NCBI GenBank assembly: GCA_013399855.1 | Contig: VXAY01002891.1 | Location: forward strand, 249,300 to 313,299 | DNA: 64,000 bases | DNA from: Oxyruncus cristatus | Lineage: Eukaryota; Chordata; Aves; Passeriformes; Cotingidae | Direction of reading: 5' to 3' | Shown here: one piece after another, positions 11,750 through 26,900 of the stretch | Layout of the letters: each line of letters begins with the position of its first letter | How positions within the stretch are numbered: position 1 is the first letter of the stretch | Translations under genes and position numbers: made by a program | The notes under the pieces: generated by a model | Told to the model about the DNA's origin: nothing | What the model saw: only the letters and a program-made list of their open reading frames with translations | Database searches by the model: none

Positions 11750-11920
11750 ACACATGTTGTCCAGAGAGGTGGTACCTACCCCAACCCTGAAGATATTCAA
11801 GGTCAGGTTGGATGGGGCTTTGAGCAACCTGATCTGGATGAAGATGTCCCTGCTCATTGAGGGGGCTTGGGCTAGATGATCTTTAAAGGTCCCTTCCAAT
11901 CCAACCTATTCTACAATCTT
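11750..11920 (+). mobile_element. CR1 LINE 3'-end fragment
   Basis: The order of diagnostic blocks matches the CR1 3' terminus: CCAGAGAGGTGGT, ATTCAAGGTCAGGTTGGATG, GGGCTTTGAGCAACCTGATC, GATGTCCCTGCTCATTG, then AAAGGTCCCTTCCAATCC and a degenerate ATTCTACAATCTTG end. It is 5'-truncated, as nearly all avian CR1 copies are, and lies antisense to the presumed host gene. Divergence from the family pattern is modest. No reverse-transcriptase coding sequence remains. Confidence 0.92.
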
Positions 11921-14900
11921 GTAATCATCAGTCTCCAAGAAAATCTGTAAAATGGGTGCGGCATATGGAATTACAAATATATTTTATAGATCTTGCTTGT
12001 GGCAAGTGTGAGATAACCAAAGTTTAAAGAGGAAAAATTAAAAAACCCATTCTCCTCTATTTTATTTGTTTTTACCTGAAAGTAATTTGGTAAAAGAGAG
12101 AGAAAAAAAAAAGAGATATATTTTAGAAACCAAATCTAGAATCCTGCTGCCATTTAGTAGCTGGATTAGGAAACATGTCTGAGGAGAGAAATCTTGGTGG
12201 GGATTAAAAGAAAGAACATCATACCCAGTATCTACTTTGGGCAAGAGTTGCAAGTCTCAGTCCTGTGATGCAGAAGTGGGTGAGCAGAAGGACAGGGAGC
12301 TCCCAGCTCTGACAGCGAGAGGACACCACACAGGAGCAACCCAGGAGTCATTAATGCCATCTGCAACCTGGTAAATCAATTGTCTGCATGATTGGGAATT
12401 ATTATTTTAGCAATTTCTAGCCTATTCTGGGCCCTCAGCTTTGGATGCTGCTGAATTAGTTGGGCATAAAGTGAATTTGTATTAAACCTCTTGTTTCCAG
12501 CCCCTTTAAGAGACTACAAAGGAAATTAAGGAGGCCTGGGAATTTGTTTGAAGATAAATGTTCACTGTAAACTGTTACCTAATGACTCCACCTCCCAAGA
12601 CCTTGCAGCCTGATGCTTGTTCGATGTAATTAAGATTTATGTTGCATTAAAGTCAATTGGGCAATAGCTGAGTCTTTGAACTGTGCCAGCTCCACTGTAT
12701 CAGTTCTGGGAGTCCTCTATTTACATTGTTATGAAAGGCAGTTTTGGAGAGCAGAATGAACACAAAGCATAACACAGTCTATTTTTAAACAACTTGTCAC
12801 GTTCAAGCTAAACAGCCTTAATCCAGGGCATAATATGTAATTTCTGACAACACCATAAGCTCTCCAGTGAGATGATAGATTTAGTAACCCAAACCCAAAG
12901 AAAGGCAATGAAATATATTGTTGTTTGAAAATATTATGAGGAAGAGATGACGGATGCATCTAAATAATAGCTTCTCGGAAACAAGGTAGAAAGTTCACAA
13001 GACAGACCCACAATTGCTGGGTAGGAGCCACTTATGTCATCTACCGTGGGCAAGTAAATGAAATATTAAAAAATCAACATCACTTTGTAGCTCACACAAA
13101 ATATTGACAAAAGCCAAACCCATGTACTTGTCCACAGTGCAGTAAATAACCTTTGTTTGAACTAATTTACCCACTGCGAATTGGGTAATTACAAATTGGG
13201 CTGCTTGACGAACGCTGTAATCCATCAACACCAGGAGAACAGATCTGTGTGTTTATTGTCTTTTTACCCCTCGTAACTAGATGAAGTCTGGTCCTTAACC
13301 CACGTTCCCATGGTTAAGAGGCTGCGTTGTTGCCTCCCATCCCTTCAGCTGCACGGGCAAATTGTTGCCTGGGCAAGTTCCTGTTGGGCACGAGGTAAAA
13401 ACCTCGCTGAGGACAGTTTACAATGCTGGTTAGAAAGAGCCTGGTACCACAGCCCAGAAAAACCCCACTGAGTACAGACACTGATTTTTTTTAAATGTTG
13501 TGCCAGCAAAGAACATTTTACCCAAGAACTTGCTGCACCATCTTGTGCTTTTCCTTTACATTTCTCCTACACATCACCCTTTTCCACTGAGAACATGCAC
13601 ACAGACGTGTGTACCATGAATCTGGGCACGTCTCTTCCTTCAAGCCATGTGCTGCTTGGGCTCTTGATTTTTGGGTATGTTGATCCAAAGAAGCTAGGAA
13701 GATCCAAAGAAGTAAAAACCTTGGCCGAGTGAAATGAAGACTTTTCTGACTGGATCCTTGAATCAGAGGGGTTTTTTTCCCCCTCTTGCAAGCACAACAC
13801 AGTGATCTGATCATGCTGTGACCTCTCAATGATAAAGGTTGAGGTTACTTTCAGGACCTTATTTTCTAGAGCAACTCATATCTAACATATTGTGCTCTAA
13901 CACAGTATTAAGGTTTACACCATTGTTTACACCACTTGTGGCTGCATTTAATTTTTGGAGGTTTTTCTATGAGCTTGAAATGGCTTGTTTCCCCTTCTTC
14001 CCTTTTGGCATTTTTCAAGTTGCTTTCAACATAATCAGTGTTTTTTCAGTTCAGAATGAATCGACCAGAAGAATAGCTTGAACAAATCGGTTGGTTCAGC
14101 CACTCTTAGAAAAGTTTGACTTTGTTTTTTTTTCATATGGCTTCACTTAGAAGGAAGGAGAACTTTGCAGCAGAGCACCGTGGGGTCTGGTACCGAGCGC
14201 GAGGAAACCACAGCCCCGGTCTAGCTGGCTGTTCCTGCACAAAGGCCAATTTACTTTCTTGTTCCCCGGGGAGAAGGTTTATGGTTCATGGGCAGAAGTC
14301 AGATTGTGAGATGCTTGCTCAGCTGATACTCATCAGGTATCCAAGTCAGGCTGCGGCTCCGAGACCGCAGATCTGAGATTAAACAGTTTTGGGTCACAAC
14401 ACTTTGCGTGAACCTTTCTGGCTTCGGATTCCAACAGGCCCAGAGATTCAAAGCAAATACCAGAGGCAGATTGGAAACATGCAGCACCTACGGTCCACAG
14501 AGGTTTTCCAAATAAAGCAAAATAGTAATATCTAGATTCATTTCAAATTTGGCCCAAGTGCCCCAAAAGCTCTCCGAAATCCTGGGCTACGTTTTGTGTT
14601 GGGAAAAAGCCACCCAGAAAGCAACCTCTAAGTTGTTAGCTGGGGGAAAAGCTCCTTGCAGTTCCATAAGGGATCCAGTTGCTTTCAAGATACAAAAGAA
14701 CCAACAATGTTTTCCTTCTTATACCCTCACACACTCTTTCTGAGCAGGGGTGCACACACAAGCATCCTCCTCACAATGCATCAGGGAGCTGGGCTCAACC
14801 TCAGGGAACAAAGCATTTGCTCCAGGACCCAAACTGGAATATTGCTGTTATTATTGTGATAATAACTGGGCGCTATTTAAAATATATTTTGACTAAAACC

Positions 14901-17848
14901 CCTCAAGACCTTGGCACTAAAGGTATAGAGCCTCAAACTCTGCTTTATCTGGAACTAAGCTAAAATGAGGGGTATGCAGGAGGAGATGGGCAGCACAGCT
15001 GGGGGGTGTCTTAAACTCTCCTGACAAGATTCAGCAGAGCAAATCCAAGTCCCAAATTTAACATTCCCCAGCACCAATAAAACCTGCACACAAGGTGTAT
15101 TAGCTCAGTATGACACAGCCTTTAATGACCAGGGACAAACTGAGGATGTTCAGTGTCTTTTTAACTGTAGCGAGAGAAGTCTCCTCTTACCCTGGGTGGA
15201 TGTTTATTATAAGAGAAATAAAAATATAATTGCTCACTCAAAAGCTCATTCAAAGAGTGAAGCGATACATTCACCCCCACCAAAACTGAAGTACTGGTTA
15301 TGCTCCATTTAAAACAACTGAGATGGTGCTGCTCGCTCCATACTCTGGATTCCACCCCCACATCCCTAAACAACTTTTTTTTTCCCCACACCCAGAGACA
15401 GTTTCTTCAAACAGTCAAGTGCATATAGCTCTTTTGTTTAGTCACCAGGGCACGAAGATAAACTGAATTTGAGATATAAATTAAGAAGTGACTGGAATGA
15501 AGCCACAACTGCACTCACATCAAACATGGGATTTTTCTACTCTTGTTATGGCTGGTCTTACTCAGGCCATTTCCAGATAATACACTGGCACAGCTGCAGC
15601 ACAGGGCAGGAGCAGATGTTTCCAGCATACCCCCCTCTATTTTTAAAACAAGAGGATGCATATTTTGGCAGCTGTGGGAGCTGCTATATGCAAGGTAAAG
15701 AAGTTTTCATGGCAGATTTCAGTTTCCCACATTTGCAGCCGAGGCAGCTGCTCCGGTGTGAGCCCTGGACAGAGACGGGAACTTTGAACATCTTTCACGA
15801 AGTGTCTGTGCACAAACACGCACATATTGGGTTTCATGTTGCTTTATGAGAACAGTGACCAGCTCTGTTCGTCGCCCCCATATGCTCCTGCACACTTAAA
15901 ACACTCAGAAAAAGGGAAAAAAGGCATTCAGGTTGCAGTCCCTTCTTTTTAGAGATTTACTGGTTAGGTGTGGTTGTATCAACATGAATCTGGGAAATGA
16001 ACAAGGTGCCTTTTCCTTCCATGGATACATGCTAGAAATCCTTGGGGTGATGGAGCTGGGGAGCAGAAGTGATGCCAAACTCACCCTGGAGCCCTCCAGT
16101 AGCATTTGACTGAAATTCATCATCCTTTTCTCTTCAGCACTAGGTAACGAAACATCACTGCCCGGAACAGATGAGCCAGAGGATCCCCTCAAGGTCTGCT
16201 TCCTCAGGAAACATTTGTAAACTGGTGTTTTTTTCCTGCTCAAATAATTACTAACATGAAGTCACCTCTGAAAAGAATCAAGAAATCACCACCAACAGAT
16301 TTATTTGGCAGACAGAGATGATCAATGAATCACTAAATCTACTCCTGTGAAACACCAGCCTGTTTACCAACATAAGGAGCAGAAGCACATCTCAGGAGCA
16401 CCTCTCCAGCATGAGACAGTTGCGTATTTCTTGCAGAAATAAGATAATTTCCTTCTTTCCCAAGAACTGCAGGACACTTCCGTAAGGTAAGCAAGATAAC
16501 GAAGCACTTATTGCTTCCCTCAGTTTTCAGTTACAGCCTCACATTTAAACAAATTTGACATGCTGGATTACAAAATCTCTTGTGAAACATTCAGATCTGA
16601 CACAAAGTACTTGGGTTTTGATGAATTGCAATCTTTGGAGCACGGAAGTACTCAAAGCTAATGCGTCTTATCTACAATCAGAATTAGCCATTCCAGAGCC
16701 AAGATCCCACAGAGAAAAAATAAAATACTCTTTGTCATTTTCAATATGTAAAAACTGAGAAGAGAAAACAGCAAGTAAGGACTTTGAGAGCAGCTGAATA
16801 ATGTGGTTTCTTGGATATCTAGAGAAGATCCCACTAACTTTAAATTACAAGTGTATATAGAAGTTATATCGGAGACTTTAGCAAAAAAATCACATCCTTT
16901 TTATTTAAATGTTATTTTCACACTTGCAGACACATTCTGTGGATAATGCCCCTTCTGGCAGGATTTCCCACCCTCATTATTTCCCAGTTTCCTATGAAGG
17001 AGAGAACAAGCTGCCATGTGCAAACCATAAAGCATCCAAGGGACAGGGCCAAGTCCATCCTAAGAGCAAGCCCACAACCACAGCACAATAATATCACCAA
17101 CAGTTTTTGCTTCCACCTTACAAATCAAATTCAACATAAAAATCAAAGTTTTCCTGTTTCCAAACTCATCCAACACTGCACTTACATGTCACAATTTCAG
17201 CATGTCTAAAAAAACCCAATTAAATTCTTCCTGCTGTGGTCTTCAAAAGAAACATTTTTCTCCTGTGTGAACCTCTCTCTCCACCCCAAATTTCCTGCGT
17301 GTAGGAGGCACTTCCTCCACCTTTGTAAGAATTATCTTGTTTTCTACACGTTCCTCCACAAGCATCATCATCATCTTTGTAAAGAGAGATCAGGAATATC
17401 CTGTCAAAAAAATAAGAAATCAGCTTCTGGAGTGCTCCTTTTTCCATTATCTACATTATCCCTTGACCAGGGCTACATGATACCATATGCTTCAAAAGAC
17501 AGGGAAAGAGCACATCTTGTTGAAACAAAACCCAAACAGCAAAATCCCTTCCACGAGGATGAAGCCTTGTAAAATATAACTAAAGGCTGCACAAAACAAA
17601 ACATCATTTTTTGTTTTATCACCACGACAGCACTGTCACACAAATAAATGGCTATAAAATGTGGATATCAACAAGGATGCCCCAAAATTATTTTGCCCCA
17701 TATAAAACATCCAGTGAAACTCCCACACTGGGAATTTCAAGAGAATTAAGTGTTGGAAGACGGACCCAGATAATCCTTCTCTGAAACACTCGAAGTGAAA
17801 TTGGTGTGTGAATTCACACTACCTGAATTACCCAACAAGCACTTCATT
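11921..17848 (-). other. Intronic stretch without recognised gene
   Basis: No exon, RNA gene or transposon is recognised. The segment 12370-12690 is unusually free of simple repeats and rich in TAAT-type words, so it is a weak candidate for conserved non-coding DNA. Remaining open frames (up to 126 codons at 15469-15849) have no identifiable domain. Confidence 0.5.
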
Positions 17849-17950
17849 TAAGAATCAGACTCATTGATGTTGGAAAAGACAATTAAGATCATCCAATCCA
17901 ACCATTAAGCCACCATTTCCAAGTCCCTAAACCATGTCCCTAAGTGTCAC
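17849..17950 (-). mobile_element. CR1 LINE 3'-end fragment, minus orientation
   Basis: On the plus strand this reads as the reverse complement of a CR1 tail: AGAATCAGACTCATTGATG, TTGGAAAAGAC, TTAAGATCATCCAATCCAAC and then CTAAACCATGTCCCTAAGTG. These are the hallmark blocks of a common avian CR1 subfamily. It is only about 100 bp, and is the only CR1 here lying in the same direction as the presumed host gene. Confidence 0.9.
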
Positions 17951-20900
17951 GAGAAGAAAGCAGACCCATCTGCAAGCAGAGAATTGCTGACCCAAGAAAA
18001 TAAAGTCCTCTGTCTTTTAGGTAGAATAAAATCTCAGTAACAATGTCAACTTGCAAATGCAACCCACACGTGCCTCAAATGTCCTTATTTTTAGTTTCTA
18101 TTAAAATAAGAAACTTTCAGAATAAGAATTTAGAATAAGAATTTTTGTAAGTCTCGATTTTGCCCCGCGATGAACAAAGGTGGGGCCACCCCAAATTCCT
18201 CTGGGTGCAAGCTAAGGGAGTCACCGACATGGGAGAGGACAGGGCATTTCTTGCCCTATGGGGTTTTTCTTCTCCCTTCTGCTAACATGTCTGCAACAAA
18301 TCTTACAGGAGTATAAGCTCTAACTGTACATTTACAGCACAATTCAAATTCTCTGGAAATCATAACCTTTTGTGAAAGGGCAAGTGCATAACTGTATATT
18401 TGAGAGATACAGTCTGTGCCTAACAGGGCGTAGGAAACATTCTTTTTCACAGCTAGAAAGGTTCCCTTCTTGGTAGCATTTTTCCTAAAGCATGAAAGTC
18501 AGTGGTCTAAATTTAAATGCCACAGGGCCACAATATTTTTTAGTTATTTGAAACACTCCCTCTGTCTTTCCAACACTGCCCAAATGTGGTTGTCTAGAGG
18601 AGGAACTGGACAACTGAAAAATTAAGTTGCTCCACACATACAGCTTCTGGTTATTACCTGTGTTGTGGAGCATCCAAAGCCCTTTGAAACCTCTACTTAA
18701 AGTCCTTTTGGGATATCTGCCTTGTCAAAAATTAAGTTTTACCCTGAGGACTGGGGAAGTTTTGTTGCCAAAAGGCTTAATCATGGCTAATGCTTGGAGA
18801 AGGCTCTCTGGTGGTGTCACAGTCATCCCTTGGGAAGAGGTTTCACACAGTGGGAGGGTGTCCAGGGGAAAGCCTGGAGAGCAGCAGAGGAAGAGCAAAG
18901 CAGAAGTAGGAGAACAAGAATGAGAATAGAAGATCTGAGGAAAAAAGCAGCAAAATCAATCAAAAGCCAATTACATTAATGGTCAGAAAGAGCCTTCAAG
19001 TGCAATAAAATATCCCTACACATCACGTCAGACCAGCCTTGCAAGGATCTTCCTACTTGAGATATCTCCTGGAAGACTGGAGGTGAGAAGCTGAGTTCTC
19101 AATCTTGTGAATGCTTCATACATCAGGGTAGAAATTATAATGGAAAAAAAACCTGGTAAATTAAGTTATTTCAGTCCCAGAGCAGCAGAAACAATATACT
19201 TTGTTCTCACAAATTGGGACCAGGTAGGTTGGCACAAGTTCTTTGGTAAAGAAACAATTTAGCCTCAAATTTGAGACCAGAGCAATAGTATTAGATCACT
19301 TACTCAGGCTTAAGTTGTGAGCAGCTGTTTGGCTTTTATTTCACACAAAAGCCTATACTGTAAAAGGAATTCCTGGCCCATATTCAGATGCTATATTTGC
19401 TCATAAGCAGTGTTTCTCATTTGAGTCCTGATAATGCAATGAAATCAGTGATGAAAAATTTTTACAGAAGAGATGCAGAGGGGAAAAAAGTATTTCTTTT
19501 TGAAAAAACACTTGGGTTTTGTTGTTTGTTAAAATGCCTTATTTAGACTTTGAGTTTTCACCATGCTGGAGATTTAATTATTGACCTTGTCCTCATTTTA
19601 ACTGAGCATATAATTAAAGTACGAGTGACTTCTCTCCCTGCCGACCTTGGGCAAACACCACATTGACTGTGTGTAAACAGTTTGCTTTTCCACCCATTTG
19701 AGATCCTTCCAACAAAGGAATACATAAACTCTTATGAAAAACATAGTTTCCATTACACAGACAGAAACAGCACGTGCTACAGTCATACTCATTCCCTAGA
19801 AAGAACAGTGTTTCCTGTAGCAAGTGTGAATTATCAAAACAATATAATCCCTTTTACTACTCTGTACCTGACCTACACTGCACAGCTTCCAGGAGAAATA
19901 TGCTGAGGCAGTTGCAGTTAAAATTGCCAGGTGAGGTCTAAGTGGCCACACTTATAAGCATTAATAAATAAAAGCAATTAATGACTAACTTAAGAGCAGC
20001 TTTTGTGTCTCCATTTAAAGAATGAGGCTTCCAGCCATGCTAATCCCTGTCAAATCTGTATTCAATTAACAAGTAGGAGCACGATGGCTAACACAGAGGA
20101 ACTGATTAATTAAAAAACAAAAACAAAACGAAACCAGAATAAAATCAAAGAGCACCATCACTTCCAGGTTGGGCACGGGCAATAGTCACACAAACCTATG
20201 TTAGTTACACAAACCTTGAAATATAGAAGAACAGTCCAGAATTTAATTACAACTTCCATCAGAAGATAAGACACCTCAAACCTAAGATACCTGGCCACAG
20301 AGACAGGAAACCTCCCTTTGTCCATGCCCAGGTCAGGCTGCAGAGACCAGAGTCAGGGTGCAGGAGAGCTCACTCCGGGCTGGGAATGCGGATGCTCAAG
20401 TACGAGGCTGGCAACGAGACTGAGAATAAAACAGCTGTAGGAAGACCAGGACCAAAAAAGAGGTGTATCAGCATGTATAAAAACATGGCTGAGACAGCAG
20501 AAAGCCTGTTGACACTTCTCTGGCACGTGCCATGCCTCAGAAGTGGGGAACAGGCCCAATTAGGGCAATGGCATGAGCCAATGTGCACAAATTTGCGAAG
20601 GCAAACTCTGTTACAGCCCCTTTTCTACTGTGTTTGGGGCCTGCTCTGGCCCAGAATTCAGTGGCAATGGTTGTTTCTATTGAAGTGCAAAGAGGAGATG
20701 ATATATTGCTCACACATCTGGGAAATGTTTCAGTAACAACTTCATTGTGGCCCAAAATCCCCTTCTGGGCCAGTGCGTTGCCCAAAGCTGCTTCTGAGCA
20801 CGTGGCTCAGCCGAAGGCCTTCTGAGGTGTGAGGTACATTGTGGAGCCCTGAAAGTGCATCTTAAACTCACAAATTCCCAAAGTGAACACTGTAATTTGT

Positions 20901-23900
20901 GCAGCCACGGCTCATTTGCTTACTCAACGCATCTCATTTGATGACCAGTCTGGTTTATTTGGCTGCATCAGGCTCACCGGTCTTGCAAATGGCTCAAAAA
21001 GCCTTAATGAAGTGACTGACTTTGCTCAGCTGCTTCTTCCAGATGTTTAACTCATTACCATTTACCCAAATGCATCTTTCAGAGGTATTTTAGACCATTT
21101 TCAGCTCCAGGGTTTCAGTTGTCTATAAAGCAATAGGTTTATAAATCTTTTGAAATGACAGCTAAACCTATTCTTCCCCATTTTAAAGTAAGACAGGAGG
21201 TTGAACAGGATAAGAAAGGCAGCAGTGTGGGAGATGTTCATGTTTTCTGATAGTGAAAAGCATCTTGACGATCAAACAGAAAATTTAAATTTTTTCTGAC
21301 GATCCCAAGGTGCAAATTTTTACCTGCAGATACTTGAGTTTTATCATCTGTGCATTCTAGAGGTCAGCTAAACAAATGCTGAATTGCCAGTTTAACTTAC
21401 CAAACGATATCCAGGAAAGGTTCAAAGGTTTAGAGGAGATGAGGTATTGTTGTTCTTAAAACATTGAGATGAGATGAAAAGAAAGAGGCAATTATTCTGT
21501 GCAAAGCTATCCAATATGTTACTAAGTTGGGACACTACCATCAGTTTCCACTTGTGTTTTAAGGAGTCCAAGTTTGAGAAAAACGGTGCGAAACATGGTG
21601 GGAGAAGGAAGCCAAGCCAAAGACACAAGAAAGGGAAAGACAAGAAGCATCTGACTTTCCTTTGCTTTGGTGTTAAGGACAAGTGCAGTGGTGGGATCGC
21701 ATGGACCAAAGCTGCAGATGGCACAGGAGAGACAGCACATCCTTTTGGCACACCAAGGGAACAAAAGATTTGCCAAACAGAATCAAAGAGTAAGAGTTCA
21801 CTTCCAAAATACGTCAATTTTTTACTTCGTTGAAGTATTTTATCATTTTATGAGCCACTTTGCCCACAGAGCACTATTTTCCAAGTCAGATCTTCAGGTA
21901 CTGCACAAAGACTTTTACTGACTCTCCAAGTCTGCCTTGCTCTTGAAAGACAGTAAAAAATGGCAGGTCTCTCCCCAAAGTGAAGCAGCAGGGTTGGCCT
22001 TCATCTTACACTGATTAACATACAATGCCTATTGCTGCACCTTGCCAAGACTTTAACTAAAATCAGACCTGGATTTAAAATGCAACACAATAAGTCAGAT
22101 CTCCTGCTTTCAATTTTGCTTTCTGGATTCCAGGATACACTTTTACACTGTTGATATACTGGATGTAATTTCACCTGAGGATCTAAAAGAATTTCAAGTA
22201 GAAACCTTGAGAGTCTTGCATGAGTGTAGATATATTGCCACTGAATTGTGAAATGGAGATAAATGAAGCCTTTGGAAGGGCAGTTATCCAAATATCGAAG
22301 CACAACAGATGAAAATTAGCACTGAAAGCAGGAAAAAAAATAGGACAAAGCATGTTGGTAGAGGTCACAGGATTATAATGTTTTCAAACCACTGCTTCAG
22401 ATGTTTTTCTCCCCACAGATGAAAATTTTCTAGCACATCTGGCTCATTCCTCCAAGAATTGGGTTGGTGTCATTTGATTATTAATCAGTATTCATAATCA
22501 GCCTTTCAGCATTTACTGCATCCCTAGCTGAATGATGCCCAGCCAGTTTGTGTAACAGGACAGGACTAGGAGGGATTTAGGGAGTACTGAGCAGTGAAGC
22601 CCAGTCTGAAGGTGAAACCAAATCCCAACATCTCCACTCATTGTAGGGTTTAGAAAACATTCCAAGAATTCCCACCCTAAGAGTAGAAATACCGATAGGT
22701 CCAAGAGGGTTTTACAGAAACAAATATGGGTCTGTAGAACTGACATAAGAACTTAAGCAAAATAACCAAAAAAAGGTATTTCCCCCTCCTCCCCCCAAAC
22801 CACTCAGTCTCAGAATCCGTTCTGAGTTTGGATTTTCCAGATAATTAGAAAGACCACAAAGCCAGTAAATTCCCAAAGTACATTTTGCTTTGCAACCACC
22901 TCTCCACGTTACCTTAGTGCTACACCCAGTCAGCCCCATCCACAGCTGTGAATCCCCTCCCAGTCCCACTGTCTCTGTGCCATGGAACAACGTTGCCATA
23001 CAGCACAGAGCAGGTACCTCACACCACTGCCACTGGGAAAAAGTGACCCTAAATTATTCTGACCCAGAGAAATGACATCTGCTGAACTGGTGAACAACTA
23101 ACCCTACCCCGAGGGGTACTATTGGGGAATGTCATGGGAGCCTTAAGTTGTGTTCTGCATCACTACCGCATGCATGTGAGTGGTTGCACAGACCCATAGC
23201 CATGAAGCCCACTGAAACTGTGGCTAAAATTTCCCCTAAACCACACTTTGGTTTGGGAGGGAGGTGTTCCCTCACCCCGAGGCAGAGGTGCAATAACCTG
23301 TGTTTCCTGGGTGAACGCAAGCTATGAAGAATGACATCTGGTTTCTGCACAACTTGGCTGTCAAACCTCTCTCTTGCTGATGTTTCTGTTTCTTATCTTT
23401 TTTTGCTTGTGTTTGGAGCTCAAACAAGTTCCAGCTGAGTGAAGGAGCTGGCTGCTGCAGGGGTCAGCCCTGATGGCCCCCTGAACCCCATATCCCAGCC
23501 AGGGAACTCCCCGTGGCACCTTCCCCAGGGCCAGTCTGGTGCTGGGCACCGTCCAATGTGCCACAAGCCTCCCTTGAGCCCTGGCACCACTTCATCTCTG
23601 TTGTCCTCCAAAGTGACCCATAGTCCTCCTCTTGGAGATGAAAGCAAACCTCACTCTCAGTCACAACTCTGTCTCTTCTCTCCTTTTCCCAGCTCTCTCT
23701 AAACCCCTCCTGCTGCTGACAAAGGCAATTTCCCACCTTCATTTTCTTCTGGCGCTGCTGAATTATGTGTGTTTACATTTGCTGCAGTATCCATAGAACA
23801 GAGCGAATTTTGCAAACACTCTGCCTGAATCCATATAATAATAAATCAGATCCTCCAAGAAACTACGTGTCACTTGTATAAAATTAGAATGTCTAAAAAA

Positions 23901-26900
23901 ACCCACCCCAAATTATAGCAGCTGCTCCCCCCACCCTTCCCTGCTCCAGCAACTCCTCTAACACCTCTGAAAGCTGTTATTGCTCTGACTGACAGGGGGA
24001 CATCAACATCCCAACACAAGCTGACTGATTGACAAGCCCCTTTCCTTTTGAATCTGATTTTGCTTGCTAAACCATTTAAAACATGTCAAACAAATACCGC
24101 AGTTCAACAGTTCCCTGCGAAACTTCTGCCAACTCCTTTCCCTCTGGAGAAGGCAATTACCTAATTTATAGGGGTTGGGGAACAAACGCCGAATTTCTTT
24201 TCCATAATCGTTTATTAATTGTTCTCATATTGAAAATTTTGCTTTGGTAAAATAAATAAGATCCAGCCCTTGCTCGTGTTGGTGCAAGAAAAATTAATTT
24301 TGCAGAAGTGGAGCAGCCCAGGGCACGAGGCAGCTCTAACTTGCCCAAAAACTGAATGGGAAACTGTAGAAAGCAGTTACGAAAACGAGCACCTTCACAA
24401 TGAGGAAAAAAAAAAAAGAGAGATAGAGTCCCAGATTACAGAAACTCAGTATGGCTCACTCTGAGAATTTATTATGTTATTACTGTTATAGCAACCAGGA
24501 GAACTTTATGTTTTTATATGTTTTGCAGAGCACACACACACAGACACAAGATGACTGTTCCAAAGACATGCTGTTGGATATAGATACACGACAACAAAAG
24601 TGAGTTTCAACAGGGGATGGATGGTATAAAGAAGAGGATAAACAAGAACTAGAGTATGATCATAAATCTCCCACGGTCATTAACTCCCGCACAAGTCACT
24701 CACTCAGGTTCATTGTACCATTTTACAACCATGAAGGAGAATTCACTCAGTGGTGTAGATGCCACCTCTTTTTTTTCAGTTCTCAAATCACGAAAAAGCA
24801 TCTTTGATATTTCAAAGGTACAACTTTTGCCTGAAAAAGAGTTTGGTGCTTATGGGAAGGGCGATTTTATACCTTTTTTTTTTTTAAAAACTGTTTTAAG
24901 TTACAGCAGGAAATTGCAAGAAACCAAAGTAAACTGGACACTTGACAATCACTAGAAAATATTTACACTAATATGACTAAAACTGCCCAAAGGAAACAAA
25001 CAGATGCCAGAAACACAACTTCACTTGATGGAATGAGAAATAAACACAGGAATAATGGATGGGTTGAGCCCAGAACCCTCGTGCACATATGTTGAGCAGT
25101 CCCTTCTCCTCCAGCACTGGCTCCTGCATCGCCACCTCCCTGGTCCCACCCAAGGCGTTCCCCTGTGGACATGCCCTGGGTTGTGTGAATTCCTCCATTT
25201 AAGCCACTGAAAAGCTCAAAGTTCAACCCCAAGCTGCACCAAGGGAAGTTTAGATTACATATTAAGAAAATTTGTTTCACAGCTCCGTCCTCTTGACACT
25301 CTCCCTTCAGATACTTACATATATATTTATGCTTATATACACTGAAATCAAGCATTTTATAGGGCTACAAAGACCTGCTGCTCATATTACCCCTGAATCA
25401 ACCTGCATGAATCCCGAGGGCTTCCTTTACACCAAAACCCAAACCTGAACCCATTTTAAGGATGTTTAAGCAGAATGACTGTGACAACCTGAAAAATAGC
25501 TGAGACATTTCATTCTGGAAGTGCTGCTGGCCCTGCCCACAGTTTAAGAGGCCATTAACACCCACCCTGAGTGCAGCACACACCAGCATTGTCTCTGGAT
25601 TTAGCTCTTGTTGACAGTGGATGAAATCCAGATTTGTAGCCATGCATCCAGAAATTGCAGTTTGCATCAGGAGCCTAGGTGATTGCACCTTGCATTTAGG
25701 TTAAAACCCTGCTACTGGATTTTACAGCAGCAAGGCAAAGAGGACATGAGCACTGAGCCACCACTGGATCCATCCCACATCCCAGCACTGAGCCTTCTGG
25801 CACAGTCTGGCTGTCAATCCAGAGATACCCAAACACGAGGACAAGACCAGCTTTGTTTTGCTTGCGGTAGCTTCATACCACAAACTGTTTAACTTCACCC
25901 TTTGGTTTTGCTCTGGAAGCTTTGCAGAAGCTGTTACGACTCAGATATGCACTTTGCAAAAACTGAGGACTATCCACCTTGTCCAGTGAAAAGGCAGAGC
26001 CCTTTCAGCAAGTCCCTCAGTGACCAGGGCCATGTGCACGGAGCAAGAGCCAGCAGAAGAAATTAATTCAGCACATAAGGAACAAAGGATATCAGGGCTG
26101 CCAAGAGAAACATTAACTTTACTCAAATGTAAGCCTGTTTGACAACGGTTTAACCATACTAATTTGCATACAATGTGCATATTGCACAAAACCAGTGAAC
26201 TAATGACAAAGCGGATCATTTCACAAAGCAAACAATGTCAGGGCACAAGACTTGTTTTTTCATTGTTTGGCTTCAGGTATTTGAGTCCCCACCAAAGCAG
26301 GATCAAACAAGCCTGCAGCACTCTCAGTTCCCACCTAACCCCGGACAGAACCCTGCGCTGAGCACAGGTAGCAGCTCTGTCATCCATCTCTCCTCACTCC
26401 ACAGGCTCAAAAATTCCTGAAAATACCACAGCTCATTTGGAAATGCCTCGTGTGAAAGACACTTGACATATTTCCATCTGCATCCTCGTTTGCAGCAGCC
26501 CCAGACCCGCCGTCGTGCCGCACTAATCCCCACTTCAGCCGTATCCCAACCTCTGCCTTCGCCCATTACCCCAACCCTGACCCGCCAAGCAGGGAGATTT
26601 AATCCTCCCCCTGAAATGCTTCCAAGCCAGACTCGAGCTGCCAAGAAAAAGTCCACATTCCTCAATTTCTATCACCCTTGGCTATATATGTTTTGTTGGC
26701 TGAATTATCTTAATAGAAATATGCAAGTGTTTGAACGTGAGCGCATGTTTATCCCTGGAGAGGAACCATTACACCTCAGGGAACCCCTTTTCCTCATGGT
26801 GCACTAGAGATTTGCAAATGAATCCCACCAAACCAGCTCTTTTCAGACCATTCAGACCAGTTTTTCTGCATAAAACCAAAGACCTGTTTGGAGACATGCT

